Shown here: in pieces, positions 25,727 to 35,798 of the stretch
Layout: every line of letters starts with the position of its first letter
How positions within the stretch are numbered: the stretch's first letter is position 1
Source of the DNA: Hymenobacter terrenus
GTDB lineage: Bacteria; Bacteroidota; Bacteroidia; Cytophagales; Hymenobacteraceae
Reading direction: 5' to 3'
Assembly: GCF_000972495.1 (NCBI RefSeq)
Contig: NZ_LATM01000012.1
Location: forward strand, 86,297-150,296
DNA: 64,000 nucleotides
Notes under the pieces: model-generated
Told to the model about the DNA's origin: nothing
Seen by the model: the letters and a program-made list of their open reading frames with translations, nothing else
The model's database searches: none
Made by a program: the position numbers and the translations under genes

Positions 25727-26647
25727 TTACCGGGGGCACTCTTCCCGGGTCAGGCTTTCGTTGATGAGAATGGCGGCCCGGCTGCCCGAGGCAGCGGCCA
25801 AAAGGGCTTGCTGGGTACCGGGGATGGTATCGCCGGCAGCATACAGGCCGGTAATGGTGGTTTGCATACCCGCATCGACCCAGATGGCCCCTTTGCTCGT
25901 CATGCGGACCCCCAGATTGGCCGCCAGCGGACTACGCTGATGCTGAGCTGCGTGCAAAAACAGGGCAACACACTCCAACTGGCTGCCATCGGTAAACTCA
26001 ATGCGCTGCAAGCTACCATTTGGCGCACCTACCAGGCGGGTAATGGGCTGCTCGCAAATACCAATTTTATGGCGCCGCAGGCGCCGCCGGGCATTCGGCG
26101 TGAGGTGGCCGGGTCCGTTCGTCACCACGACAATATCGGGGCTCCAGCGACTGACCAGCAAGGCCAGTCCTGTCACTATGCGCCCCTGCCCATACACGGC
26201 CAGGGGCTGACGGCGCACCTCCCAGCCGTGGCAGTAGGGACAGTGCAGCACGCCCCGCCCCCACAACTCGCGGAAGCCCGGCAGCGGCGGTAGAATGTCA
26301 GACACGCCCGTGGCAAGCAGCACCCGCCGGGCCGTGATGTGGGCCGGTGCATCGTCGGCGGTGCCATGACCGGTGGCCAGGAACCCCCTGCCCTGGGAAG
26401 TGATGCTTTCAATCTGTACAGCCTGCACTTCCACGGTTTCGTAGGGCCGCAGCTGTTCGTGGCCCAGGCGGAGCAGTTCAGCGGGCCGGATGCCATCGCG
26501 CGATAAAAAGCCGTGCACCCCAAGCGAGGCTTCATTGCGCGGCGGACCGCCATCGGCCAGCAGCACGCGGCGCAAGCAACGGCCCAAGGTGAGCGCCGCC
26601 GACAGTCCGGCACTGCCTGCGCCGACGATAAGAACATCGTATTGCAT
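25727..26647 (-). CDS. Thioredoxin-reductase-like FAD/NAD(P) oxidoreductase
   Basis: 306 residues from the ATG at 26647; the upstream in-frame stretch to 26713 seems non-coding. The FAD-binding Rossmann motif is VLIVGAGSAGLSAALTLGR. A CPYCHGWEVR motif sits where the redox disulfide CxxC of thioredoxin reductases lies. YAAGDTIPGTQQALLAAASGSRAA at the end binds FAD. An NAD(P) Rossmann site appears as LAVYGQGRIVTGLALLVSRW, with an unusual GQGRIV instead of GGGNSA. The likely role is NAD(P)H-dependent reduction of a small disulfide protein or a low-molecular-weight thiol. Confidence 0.88.
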   Translation of the reverse strand: MQYDVLIVGAGSAGLSAALTLGRCLRRVLLADGGPPRNEASLGVHGFLSRDGIRPAELLRLGHEQLRPYETVEVQAVQIESITSQGRGFLATGHGTADDAPAHITARRVLLATGVSDILPPLPGFRELWGRGVLHCPYCHGWEVRRQPLAVYGQGRIVTGLALLVSRWSPDIVVVTNGPGHLTPNARRRLRRHKIGICEQPITRLVGAPNGSLQRIEFTDGSQLECVALFLHAAQHQRSPLAANLGVRMTSKGAIWVDAGMQTTITGLYAAGDTIPGTQQALLAAASGSRAAILINESLTREECPR

Positions 26648-26730
26648 CAGAAGAGAAGAGTGACGGTGGTAAGAGTGGTCTAACCCTACCTCGTGGCCCG
26701 AGGTTACGCTCAACAGTCCAGCTGCAATGC

Positions 26731-26765
26731 AAAAAAGCCCTTCCCGCGGCGGGAAGGGCTTTTTT
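26731..26765. terminator. Terminator after the first giant protein gene
   Basis: AAAAAAGCCCTTCCCGC and GCGGGAAGGGCTTTTTT are perfect arms sharing the central GC. T runs on both strands make it bidirectional. A close variant (GGCCCTTCCCG core) ends the second giant gene at 35740-35773. Confidence 0.85.
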
Positions 26766-26793
26766 ATTGTTCATCAAAACGGCAAAATCCGGG

Positions 26794-29700
26794 TTATTCT
26801 TTAATGAGGCGCTTGGTCAGGTTCACGACTTGGCTGCCGCTTTGCCCGCGCACCAGCACGGTGTAGGTGCCACTAGCTACAGTGTGCAAGTCCAGCGCGT
26901 GGGCGAGGCCGGCTGCCAGGTTCACCCCCAGTATCACCCGGCCGGTGGCATCAAGCACGCTGACTTGGTAGTCCCCGACAGGCAGTTGAGTCAGGTCGAG
27001 CTGCGTGGTGGCCGTGGCGGGGTTGGGGAAGAGCCCAATGGCCGGGGTCAGCCCCGTGAAGGTCACCGTGCGCACGGGCGAGTACGTGGCCGTGCCGTCG
27101 GTATCCACCTGCTTGAGGCGGTAGTATACCGGACCGCTCACCTTGGCCCCGATGCCGACGTCGGTCAGCGCGTAGTCGGTCGGGGTCGAGCGGCTGCCCT
27201 GGCCCTTCACTTCGCTAAATTTCACGAAGTCGGTGCCGTTGAGGCTGCGCTCCACGTCGAAATGGTCGTTGTTCTTCTCCGAAGCTGTCCGCCACGCCAG
27301 GGCAGCATCGGTATTCCTTACTGCCTGGGCCGTGAAGACGGTCAGTTCTACCGGCAGCGGATAAGCGCCGATGGTGAACCGGGCCAGCGTGCGGCTCACC
27401 CCTCCGTATACGTCGGTTGTGATGACGAACACCGAGTACGTGGTGGGCGCGGTGATTTTGGGCAGTTGGGTGGCGTCGCTCACGTAAATCTGGCCCGTGG
27501 TGGGGTTCAGCAGCACACCGCTCGGCAGCACGTTGGTCGGGTTAGCGGTGGGGCCGCTCTTGTCAAGGGCGGCATTTACCGTGGTAGCGGTGGTGCGCAG
27601 GCCGCTGGCGGTATTGGTGAGCAGAGTACCGGCTTTGTCGCCGCCCGCCACATCAGCGGTGGTGTAGATGGCACCCTTGGCATTGTACTGCGCGCCGTTG
27701 GGGTCAATTACAAAGGCCAGCACGTCGTTGGTCGCGTACCGACTTGCACCGCCTTTGGTGGGCGTGGCCGTGTAGAACGCGCTAGAGTCGGCACCTACCT
27801 GGATGGTATAGCGCGCCACGTTCGAAGTCAGGGCCTGGGCCGGGGTGCCGTTGCCGTTGTCGGTAGCCGTGTAGGTAAAGAACACGCTGCCAACGTAGCT
27901 GCTTACGGGGTCGAAAGTCAGCGTCTTGGCTTGCTCTGTCGTCAACACTTGGTTCGGCGCTACCGGCGTAGGCGTGCCCCCGCTGCCCGAAGTCGCGCTG
28001 TTATAGAACAGCACACCCTGCGATGTAGTGTTAGGGATGCTCCTGATGGTGTAGCTGGCAATACTGCCCGTACCGGCGCTCACTTCAGAAGCAGCATCGG
28101 TAGCGCTCAACGGGGAGAGCAGCAGCGCAGCAGTAGCCGTGTTGCCTTCCGGTGACTGTAGCTTGTTGACTACGTCGTTGGCTGTGGGCGCGATGTTCAC
28201 ACCCGTCGTTCCACTCGCCACATTGTTGCTGCCGGGGCCCACGTTGGTGTCGCCATCGGCCGTCACGGTAGTCGTCACGCTGTAGGTTGCGGTGGGGGCG
28301 GCAAAGCTCACGAGGTAGTTGAGCACGCCCCCAGCTGGCACGCTGTTGTTGGAAGGCAATAGGTTAACTGTGGTGGGGCTGGCACTGGCGGGAATCCCGA
28401 TGGTGGTACCATTCACCGTGTAGCTCGTTACCCCAGCCGGGATGGTAAACTTCACGGTAGTGTTAGTGGCCGCCACCGGGCCGTTGTTGGTGGCCACCAC
28501 GGCGTAATTAACCGGGCTGCCGGCAGCGGCAGTGGCGGGATGGTTCAGGGTCACGGCCACGTCGGCTTGCCCTGCGATGGTTGTGGTGGTGCGCACCACG
28601 TTATTGGCCGGGTCTGAATCCGGGTTGTTCATGGCCGAGTTAGCCGTCAAGGTCAAGCTGCTGGCGGGCGCCGGGAACGTGATGGTATTCTCAACCGAGG
28701 CCGAGGCTGCCAGAGTTGGACCACCCAGAATCGTCAGCAGGCCCGAGGCTACATCGTAGGTAGGGGCGCTGGCACCACTGCCGAAGGTGATAACGCCTGC
28801 ACTCAGCGTGCCATTTACCCCATTTACCTGGAAGCTGGTTGTGCCCAGGCCCACGGGTAGGCTTACAAGCTGCACGGGGCTTTGGGCGGTGGCGCTGCCG
28901 GCAGCGTTGGCCGTTCTCACTTTGTAAGTGAGCAGCGCGCCGGGCGCCTGCGGTCCGGCCGGAGCGGCCGTGAACGTGGTAGCCAGATTGGCGCTGCTCA
29001 GCGCCGAAGTCGCAGCCGAGGTATTCAGACGGGCCGAGTTATTGTCCAGATTGGCTTCCAGCTTATTGGAGGTGGGGCTGTCCAGGGCGACAGCGGCGGC
29101 CAGGTTGAACTGGGGAGTATTGGGCATCAGGAAAGTAATCGTGCCCTGGGTGCTCTGGCCCACCTCGACAATGGTGGTCGAAGCGAAGGTAACCACGCCG
29201 GTGCTGGCCGAGTAAGCGCCCGCCACTACGTTGCCGCTGTTGTCCCGCACTTCCACCCCCACTAAGCCGGTGGGCAGCTGCACGGTGGTGGTCTGGGCGC
29301 CTATTACCGACGGCCCATTATTGGTCGTGGTCACGGTATACTCCACCGGGCTGCCCACAATGGCCTTGGTGGGACCGGCCAGGCTTACGGTCAGGTCCAC
29401 AACTTGGTCGATGCCATTGTTGAGGATGGCCGAGTTGTTGGCCAGATTCGTTTCGGGAGTCGAGATGCTTACCGTAGCCAGCGCGCGCGCCGCCCCGTAG
29501 GCTGGGGCCAGAAAGCTGATAATGTTGTTGAGCAACGCGCCTCTGGTGAGCGAGCCGACAGCCGGCAAGGTCAGCAGGCCACTGACGACCGTGTAGGTCG
29601 CGCCGCTGGCGAACGTGATAACCCCGCCGCTCAACGAACCCGTGCTGCCGTTCAGCTGCAAGGTGGTCACGCTCAGATTGGGCTGGATGCTAACAGCCTG

Positions 29701-32700
29701 CTGCACATTCTGAGCCGGGAAAGCCGAATTGTTCTTGGTTTGCACGGCATAGCTCAGCAGCTGGGCGGCGGTCACGTTGTTGTTGCCGTCAATGCTCTTG
29801 AGCGTGATGGACACATCGGCCGCGGGCAGGATTTCGGTCTGCGTCGTGGCGACATTGTTGCCGGCCATGGGGTCGGTAGTACTGCTAGTCACGCTGGCCG
29901 TGGCCGAGATGGCCGTAGTCGCTGCTGGGCCTTTGAGCGTGATGGTGTAGACCTTGCTGGCGGTGCTGCCCTGCGCGGCCGTGCCGCTCAATGCCGGAAA
30001 GGTTACGACACCTGTTGTGGCGTTGTAGGTCGGTGCTGTGCTGGCGGCCCCATCTACCGTGAAGGTGACATTGGCCACATTCAGCCCGGCGGGCAGCGAT
30101 ACTACGGTTTGCACGTTGTCGGCAGCAGTGGGGCCGTCATTGCCTTCGTTCACCGTGTAGGTAACGCTGTAGTTGTTCGCAGCATCGGGCATTGCTTGAG
30201 CAGGGCCACTGATGGTTACGTACAGGTTAGCTTGCTTCGAGCGGTCAGTGTTGGGCGGCTGCACCGTCAGGATTGTGGCGGTGGCCGAGTTGTTGGCCTG
30301 AGTAGCCGTGCTGGGCTCGTTGGTAGTAGGAACCGTAGCCGTCAGGACCAGGGTAGCACCCACGGTCGGGGCCGCGAAGCTCAGCGTATTGTTGACTACT
30401 TGGCCAGCCGCCAGGTTCACGGGCGGGAAGGTCACGGTGTTGGCCGCCACCGTATAGCTTACCCCGTCAAATACCACCGCACCTGCCAAGGCGCTGTACA
30501 CGCCGCCATTGGTCGCGAACACGCCACTGATGCCAGCCGGTACTTGCACTGTTTGCACCACGCTCGTAGCGGGCGACGATGTCGCGGCGTTGCCGGTAGT
30601 AACGGCGTACGTTAGTTGGGCGCCCTTCACCGGGTTGGTACTCGGACCGGTGATGGTTGTCGACAGGTCAGTTTGTGGGGTAATAGCTACCACGGCGGTC
30701 GCTACGTTGTTGGCTTGATTGATATCGCCCGCCGTAGGCGTCACCAGCGCCGAAACCGCGATGGGTCCGCTCAATGGCGCTGTGAAGGCGATGCTGAAGT
30801 TAGACGTGCTGCCAGCAGCGAAATTGGTGAGCGTTGCGAAGGTCAGCACGCCCGTTGAAGTGGTCGTGGCCGAGATGGGAAATGTAGAAGAAGCCCCATT
30901 TTGCGTGATGGTGACATTGCCTGTCAGGCCCATTGGCAGTAGTAGCGACTGTATGGCGTTGGCCGTAGTGCCGGCCAGACTGTTGTTTTTCGTCGTGCCT
31001 GTGAAAGTCACTTGGCTACCGGCTAGTACGGCTCCGGCAGGCCCATTGATGGTCGTGGCCAGGTCGAGTTGGCTTTCTATCCGCACAATCAGGTTGGCTT
31101 GGTTGGTGAGCGCGCCATCGAGGTTGCGCACGGTGTAGGGCGTATTGGCAATGCCTACAAATCCGTTAATAGGCGTAAACTTGACCAGGCCGGCTGGGGC
31201 ACCTACCGTGGTAAAGGTGCCTTCAGCGTTCGTAAATGAGGTTTGGATTCCGGCCGCGTTGGGGTCAAGGTCAATCGTAGCTGGGTCGATGGCCGAGCCG
31301 CCGTTGGCCTGGTCGTTGCCGGTCACGTTGAACGTGATGGCCGTGTTGAGCGGCGTCGTCACATCGTCGTCATTGGCAATGGGCGCGCTGCCCACCGGAA
31401 TGGTATAGGTAGCCGGGCCGGCGCTTGCTACGCCGGTACCAGTGCGATTGGTGCTGCTATTCAAGCCACTAGCATCAGTCACGGTATAGGTGAAAGCCTG
31501 CGTCGTGGTAGAGCCAGCTACCGGGGTGTAACTCAGCGAAGCTAACTGAGCGGCCGTGATAGTTGTATTGGGCGTTACTGTAGTTGTTACGCCGGCATTC
31601 ATATAGGTTAGGGTGCCGGTGGCTGGCAGCGTCACAATAGTGTAAGAGGCAATGGAATTGGTCATTCCGTTGGCTGTGCCAAAGGCCGTACCCCTCAAAT
31701 TGGGGCTCAGGGCCACTGCTCCATTATTGTTGGCAATGGTCACGTTGCTCACGTTCTGGGCAATCGGCGAGTTGTTGACTGTCAGATTAATCGTGGCCAC
31801 GTCGGGGGCCGCGTTGCTGCCCTGATTGGTGGTTGTGCTGGTATTGCTCGTCAGCGGCACCGTAGCGCCAGCGACCGTAGGCGTGGTTGGGCCCGTGAAG
31901 CTGAAAGTGAACGAAGCCGTGCCACTATTGGGTTGCGAGCCCAAGGTGCCGAAGTTGATAATACGGTTGACGGCATCATAGGTAGCGCCTGAAGGCAGCG
32001 CACCTACCTGAGTGGTCGTCATCGTGGCACCCGAGGGCAGCGTTACAGTGCGAGTGATGTCGGTGCCGGGCCCCAGGCCATTGTTGGTGAAGGTGACGGT
32101 ATACTGGCCAGTGGCTTCTCCAGCGGGCACCGTGCTCGGGCCCGTGAGGGTAGTTGTAACGTCGGCTACGCAGTTGGCCGCGGTCTGGAGCAGAGGTGTT
32201 TCGCCCGGGGTCACATTGCTGCGGTTAGGCGGCGTCGCCGTGGTACCAGCCGTAGCACCGTAGGACACGACCGCAAAGCTCGAGCCCGTGCCAACCCTAG
32301 TGGTACCGTTGTCGCCGGGTACGAACGACGAAGCGCTGCTCGTGGGCGACGAAGTGAAGGCTACCCCGCCCGAACCGCCGCCGCCCGGCCCGTGGGGGTC
32401 GGCGACGATGCCCGCGCTTGTACCCGAGTCATACGTGCCGGTATTGGAGCCGCCTTTACCACCCTTGGCCAGGATAGTAATGCTGGTCAAGCTGTTGTTG
32501 GCAATCAGCAACACTGAGCCGCCACCGCCACCGCCACCACTACCGTCGTTATCCGGCACAAAATTCATATCGCTGCCGCTCACGTCGATGGTTCCTGGGT
32601 TAGCGCTTACCGTACTTGCCCGAATCAGCACGATGCCCCCGCCAGCGGCGCCGGAACTGGCGAAGCCGTGAGCCGGCGTACCAGTCGCGTTGTTGGTGGT

Positions 32701-35076
32701 GCCGGCCCCGCCGCCGCCGCCCATCACCAAGCGGCTAGGGGACGCCTGCAGGTAAGGCGCGCCGCCGTTGCCACCGTACGACTGGTTCGAAGACCAGCCG
32801 GTGCCGCCGAAGCCGCCGGTGCCTGCATTAGAACCACCACCGCCACCGGTGTTCTCATCATTATTATTGGCATTGCTGTCGGTGCCACCGCCACCGGCGT
32901 TGCCGGGGGCACCCCGGCCAAAGCTGCCGGCCGGATAACCTTCTTCGCCGGTATTGAGGGCTGCCGTACCGCGGTCATTCACGTAGCGCGGAGTACCAGC
33001 AATGCCTTCGCCCTTTGAGGCATTGGCGCCCACCACAGTTGTTGGAGTAGCCGTTGGTGCGGTGCCGGGCGCAGCAGTGAAGTAGTCGCCACCCGCACCG
33101 TTGGGAGTACCCGTCCCGGCCAAAGCCAAACCGGCACCGCCGCGGAAGCCTTTACCTTTTAGATCAATTACATGGCCGCCCATATCAAATTGTCCGGCAA
33201 TGTCGAGTATCAATATACCCCCGGTCCTGCCATTCCAGGCGGGTACGTTGGTCACATTGGTCTGCAAAATCAGTGACTGGTACTTGGGCACCCGGATTAC
33301 CTGGAAACGCTTCTGACCGATTTTATTGGTTGCGTCAATTCCTTGGGACTGGTACGTATTGACCAGATTATTTTTCAGGGTGATGCTGGTTCCGGTAACG
33401 CTTGCCACCTCACCGTATTCGTATTGGCCGGCGGTGAGGTTGGTGCTTTTCTGGCCATTGCCGGGTTCGCCCGCAACGCCGTTGCCGTAGCTGCCATCGT
33501 TATTAGAGAAAATGTCGGCGCCCTGCACCTGCACAATGGCAACTAGGTCGCCCGCCGCCAGGGCTGTGGGGGCTGGAGTGCCAACAGGAGCCGCCGCACC
33601 AATGCTGATGACTTTCTGACCCGCGTTAGCGGTGGCAGTGCCAGCATAATAGGTGTTGATGGACGGACTGGTCGCGTTGTTGTACACGCCATTGATAAGA
33701 ACAGGCGGGAAGGCCACGCACTGATTACTCGGCAGCGTGGTCAGAATAGCCGTCTGCACTTTGGCATCACTCGTGCTACCGTTGTTATTAGTTAGCACCG
33801 GGTCGGTGCTGGTAGTAGCCACGGTACTAGCCACGGTGCCCATTACCGAACCCGACATGGGCGCGGGAAAACGGATGGTATAGGATGCGGAAGCCCCCGA
33901 CGCCAGCGTGCCGCCGTTGGGAATACTAAACGTAACGATACCACTGCTGTAGCTGCCGCCGCTGCCACCTACTGTTACGGTGCCGGCAGCCGGCGTCGAG
34001 CCACTAAAGGTCAACTGCGCGGTGACATTGGTGGCTGGACTCGGGCCATAGTTCGTCACCAGGGCGTTGTACGTAATGCTGGCACCAGGCAGCGCCTGCG
34101 CCGGGCCGTTAGCCGTGATGGATACGTCGGCCACTTGGGTGATGGTAGTTGTAGCCGAAAGATTGGTGTTGTTGGTGGGCACTGGGTCGCTGGTGCTCGC
34201 AGTACTGCTGGCCCGCACGGTATAGGTTCCACTAGCCGGTACTCGCAGCTGCACGCGGTACGTAACAATCTTGGTGGCATCATAAATATCAGTCACCGAT
34301 GCCCCCGCGTTCAATGTTGCAACGGTGGGGAAGGTTACTCTGCTCGTCGTTGCGTCGTATGTGCCCTGCGTAGAGGCGCTAACTTCAGTCGAGCCCGCTG
34401 GCAGTTGCATTACGGGCACAACGTTACTAGCGGCCGCGCCGCCGTTGTTGCGAACGGTGAACGAATACGTCGCGAAGCTGCCCGCCGCCGCGCTTGTCGG
34501 ACCCGTGAACCCCACTACTTCTACCTCAGGGCTGTTCAGAGTAACTGTGGTGCTGCCAGTCGCAGTAGCGGCGTTGCTCGCCATTACGGTAGAGAGGGCC
34601 GTGAAAGAACTTAGATTACCCGGCATAGCGAATCTGACCGTGTAATCCAGATTGCTGCTCCCGTTCGCCAAGCTGTAACCCGTTCCTGAAAACCTTACCG
34701 AACCCGCTGCCGGATCATAACTGCCAGTCGCGGCACCCGCGCCACCAATTGTTACGCTAGAGGTGGTCAGCCCTTTAGGAAGGCCACTGAGCGTCCGCAC
34801 GATGTTGTTAGCGGTTCCCCCAGCGGTATTATCTACGGTCACCGATAGCGTGACTGTAGTACCGGTATTCACTGGATTGGCGGGCGTAGCCGTAACACCC
34901 GTGACCAGACTTTGTGCCAAGGTTGAAGGGAGGCCAGCTAAGCCAAGTAGGCTAATAAGGAGAAGTAGCCAGCTGGCACGAATGAATAATGAAGGATATT
35001 GGCGGGTTGGTGACAAAGGCGAAGGAGGGTTTCCCCGCTCATTTCCCGCCGACGAGAATGATAAAAATGTACTCAT
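26794..35076 (-). CDS. Giant DUF11-repeat surface protein with T9SS sorting domain, 1
   Basis: 2760 residues from the ATG at 35076 (the longer open frame begins with TTG). An N-terminal signal has the core SWLLLLISLLGLAGLPS ending TLAQ. Next come DUF11-type immunoglobulin-like repeats with the recurring V..NNG..AA..V pattern, then a glycine-rich domain around residues 600-950 (GGGGGSNAGTGGFGGTGW). More DUF11 and cadherin-like units (VFFTYTATDNGNG) follow, then the linker PLPVELTVFTAQAV and a C-terminal type A T9SS signal (LFPNPATATTQLDLTQL to LTKRLIKE). Export by T9SS and attachment to the cell surface are expected. A role in adhesion or gliding is inference. It is paralogous to the gene at 35799. 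Confidence 0.9.
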   Translation of the reverse strand: MSTFLSFSSAGNERGNPPSPLSPTRQYPSLFIRASWLLLLISLLGLAGLPSTLAQSLVTGVTATPANPVNTGTTVTLSVTVDNTAGGTANNIVRTLSGLPKGLTTSSVTIGGAGAATGSYDPAAGSVRFSGTGYSLANGSSNLDYTVRFAMPGNLSSFTALSTVMASNAATATGSTTVTLNSPEVEVVGFTGPTSAAAGSFATYSFTVRNNGGAAASNVVPVMQLPAGSTEVSASTQGTYDATTSRVTFPTVATLNAGASVTDIYDATKIVTYRVQLRVPASGTYTVRASSTASTSDPVPTNNTNLSATTTITQVADVSITANGPAQALPGASITYNALVTNYGPSPATNVTAQLTFSGSTPAAGTVTVGGSGGSYSSGIVTFSIPNGGTLASGASASYTIRFPAPMSGSVMGTVASTVATTSTDPVLTNNNGSTSDAKVQTAILTTLPSNQCVAFPPVLINGVYNNATSPSINTYYAGTATANAGQKVISIGAAAPVGTPAPTALAAGDLVAIVQVQGADIFSNNDGSYGNGVAGEPGNGQKSTNLTAGQYEYGEVASVTGTSITLKNNLVNTYQSQGIDATNKIGQKRFQVIRVPKYQSLILQTNVTNVPAWNGRTGGILILDIAGQFDMGGHVIDLKGKGFRGGAGLALAGTGTPNGAGGDYFTAAPGTAPTATPTTVVGANASKGEGIAGTPRYVNDRGTAALNTGEEGYPAGSFGRGAPGNAGGGGTDSNANNNDENTGGGGGSNAGTGGFGGTGWSSNQSYGGNGGAPYLQASPSRLVMGGGGGAGTTNNATGTPAHGFASSGAAGGGIVLIRASTVSANPGTIDVSGSDMNFVPDNDGSGGGGGGGSVLLIANNSLTSITILAKGGKGGSNTGTYDSGTSAGIVADPHGPGGGGSGGVAFTSSPTSSASSFVPGDNGTTRVGTGSSFAVVSYGATAGTTATPPNRSNVTPGETPLLQTAANCVADVTTTLTGPSTVPAGEATGQYTVTFTNNGLGPGTDITRTVTLPSGATMTTTQVGALPSGATYDAVNRIINFGTLGSQPNSGTASFTFSFTGPTTPTVAGATVPLTSNTSTTTNQGSNAAPDVATINLTVNNSPIAQNVSNVTIANNNGAVALSPNLRGTAFGTANGMTNSIASYTIVTLPATGTLTYMNAGVTTTVTPNTTITAAQLASLSYTPVAGSTTTQAFTYTVTDASGLNSSTNRTGTGVASAGPATYTIPVGSAPIANDDDVTTPLNTAITFNVTGNDQANGGSAIDPATIDLDPNAAGIQTSFTNAEGTFTTVGAPAGLVKFTPINGFVGIANTPYTVRNLDGALTNQANLIVRIESQLDLATTINGPAGAVLAGSQVTFTGTTKNNSLAGTTANAIQSLLLPMGLTGNVTITQNGASSTFPISATTTSTGVLTFATLTNFAAGSTSNFSIAFTAPLSGPIAVSALVTPTAGDINQANNVATAVVAITPQTDLSTTITGPSTNPVKGAQLTYAVTTGNAATSSPATSVVQTVQVPAGISGVFATNGGVYSALAGAVVFDGVSYTVAANTVTFPPVNLAAGQVVNNTLSFAAPTVGATLVLTATVPTTNEPSTATQANNSATATILTVQPPNTDRSKQANLYVTISGPAQAMPDAANNYSVTYTVNEGNDGPTAADNVQTVVSLPAGLNVANVTFTVDGAASTAPTYNATTGVVTFPALSGTAAQGSTASKVYTITLKGPAATTAISATASVTSSTTDPMAGNNVATTQTEILPAADVSITLKSIDGNNNVTAAQLLSYAVQTKNNSAFPAQNVQQAVSIQPNLSVTTLQLNGSTGSLSGGVITFASGATYTVVSGLLTLPAVGSLTRGALLNNIISFLAPAYGAARALATVSISTPETNLANNSAILNNGIDQVVDLTVSLAGPTKAIVGSPVEYTVTTTNNGPSVIGAQTTTVQLPTGLVGVEVRDNSGNVVAGAYSASTGVVTFASTTIVEVGQSTQGTITFLMPNTPQFNLAAAVALDSPTSNKLEANLDNNSARLNTSAATSALSSANLATTFTAAPAGPQAPGALLTYKVRTANAAGSATAQSPVQLVSLPVGLGTTSFQVNGVNGTLSAGVITFGSGASAPTYDVASGLLTILGGPTLAASASVENTITFPAPASSLTLTANSAMNNPDSDPANNVVRTTTTIAGQADVAVTLNHPATAAAGSPVNYAVVATNNGPVAATNTTVKFTIPAGVTSYTVNGTTIGIPASASPTTVNLLPSNNSVPAGGVLNYLVSFAAPTATYSVTTTVTADGDTNVGPGSNNVASGTTGVNIAPTANDVVNKLQSPEGNTATAALLLSPLSATDAASEVSAGTGSIASYTIRSIPNTTSQGVLFYNSATSGSGGTPTPVAPNQVLTTEQAKTLTFDPVSSYVGSVFFTYTATDNGNGTPAQALTSNVARYTIQVGADSSAFYTATPTKGGASRYATNDVLAFVIDPNGAQYNAKGAIYTTADVAGGDKAGTLLTNTASGLRTTATTVNAALDKSGPTANPTNVLPSGVLLNPTTGQIYVSDATQLPKITAPTTYSVFVITTDVYGGVSRTLARFTIGAYPLPVELTVFTAQAVRNTDAALAWRTASEKNNDHFDVERSLNGTDFVKFSEVKGQGSRSTPTDYALTDVGIGAKVSGPVYYRLKQVDTDGTATYSPVRTVTFTGLTPAIGLFPNPATATTQLDLTQLPVGDYQVSVLDATGRVILGVNLAAGLAHALDLHTVASGTYTVLVRGQSGSQVVNLTKRLIKE

Positions 35077-35655
35077 AAAGAAGCAGGCTTCTGAACTAAA
35101 TTTCAATTCAATCTTTAAATACTTACAGCTAAATTCCCCAATTTGCTGTCAATCAACTGTTATTCAATAAGCTAGATCCTCTCAGTTGGAACCTTCCCAT
35201 ATAAGAGTCACCATAAACGGCTATATCTAGTCCTGTTTTATCCAGCGTTAAGTCAGATTTAATGCAGAGTTGGTCTATGTCGTGTATCTGTATCCCGATA
35301 GTTATTCACAACTACTAAATCAGAGATTTTCCCAATTTGAGTTTCAGATACTGTTCTCGAGGAAATTATCTCGTTAAATGTATCTGTAAGACAGATATTT
35401 ATTCCTACTTCAGGGCACGACTCTTGCTCAATGATTCGCACAGTGCATTTTCCATTTAATGGACAAACTCTACGAAATGGAATAGAGAGCGGATTTATGC
35501 GTGAGTAAAAACCTCGTATTTCTTCTAAATGGAGGCGAATTCAGTAACTATGCTCTGCTTGAGCGAGAAACTTCATTCCCGGTATGGGTAGCAGATGGAG
35601 GTCCGCCCGCACATCAAGCAGCAGACTATTATTAGAAGTCACCGCATAACTCGCA

Positions 35656-35703
35656 CACGCCGAAAGGGCAGCATACGCTAAGTGTTACTGCCCTCTCGGC
35701 GTG
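35656..35703. repeat. Stem-loop in the gap
   Basis: CACGCCGAAAGGGCAG pairs with CTGCCCTCTCGGCGTG at 15 of 16 positions around a 16-base loop. No T run follows. Confidence 0.45.
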
Positions 35704-35739
35704 TGGCTGGGTTATGTTTTGGAGCCGAGATAAAACGCT

Positions 35740-35773
35740 AAAAGGCCCTTCCCGTGACGGGAAGGGCCTTTTT
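35740..35773. terminator. Terminator after the second giant protein gene
   Basis: AAAAGGCCCTTCCCGT and ACGGGAAGGGCCTTTTT form a strong stem with flanking A and T runs, 26 bp beyond the stop of the gene ending at 35799. Confidence 0.85.
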
Positions 35774-35798
35774 CACGCATCGGCGACTACCTTGCGTT

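Larger units (their letters stand above)
35077..35798. other. AT-rich gap between the giant genes
   Basis: No convincing gene. A 60-residue minus-strand frame (35441 to 35259) and a 44-residue plus-strand frame with a GTG start at 35501 are both too short and unrecognised. The composition is distinctly AT-richer than the flanking genes. Hairpins lie at 35656-35703 and 35740-35773. The upstream promoter of the first giant gene should lie near 35080-35200. Confidence 0.4.

Noticed and set aside
35501..35635. 44-residue frame with GTG start in the AT-rich gap
   Set aside because: Short, unrecognised and without a clear promoter; kept only as a note in the gap entry.
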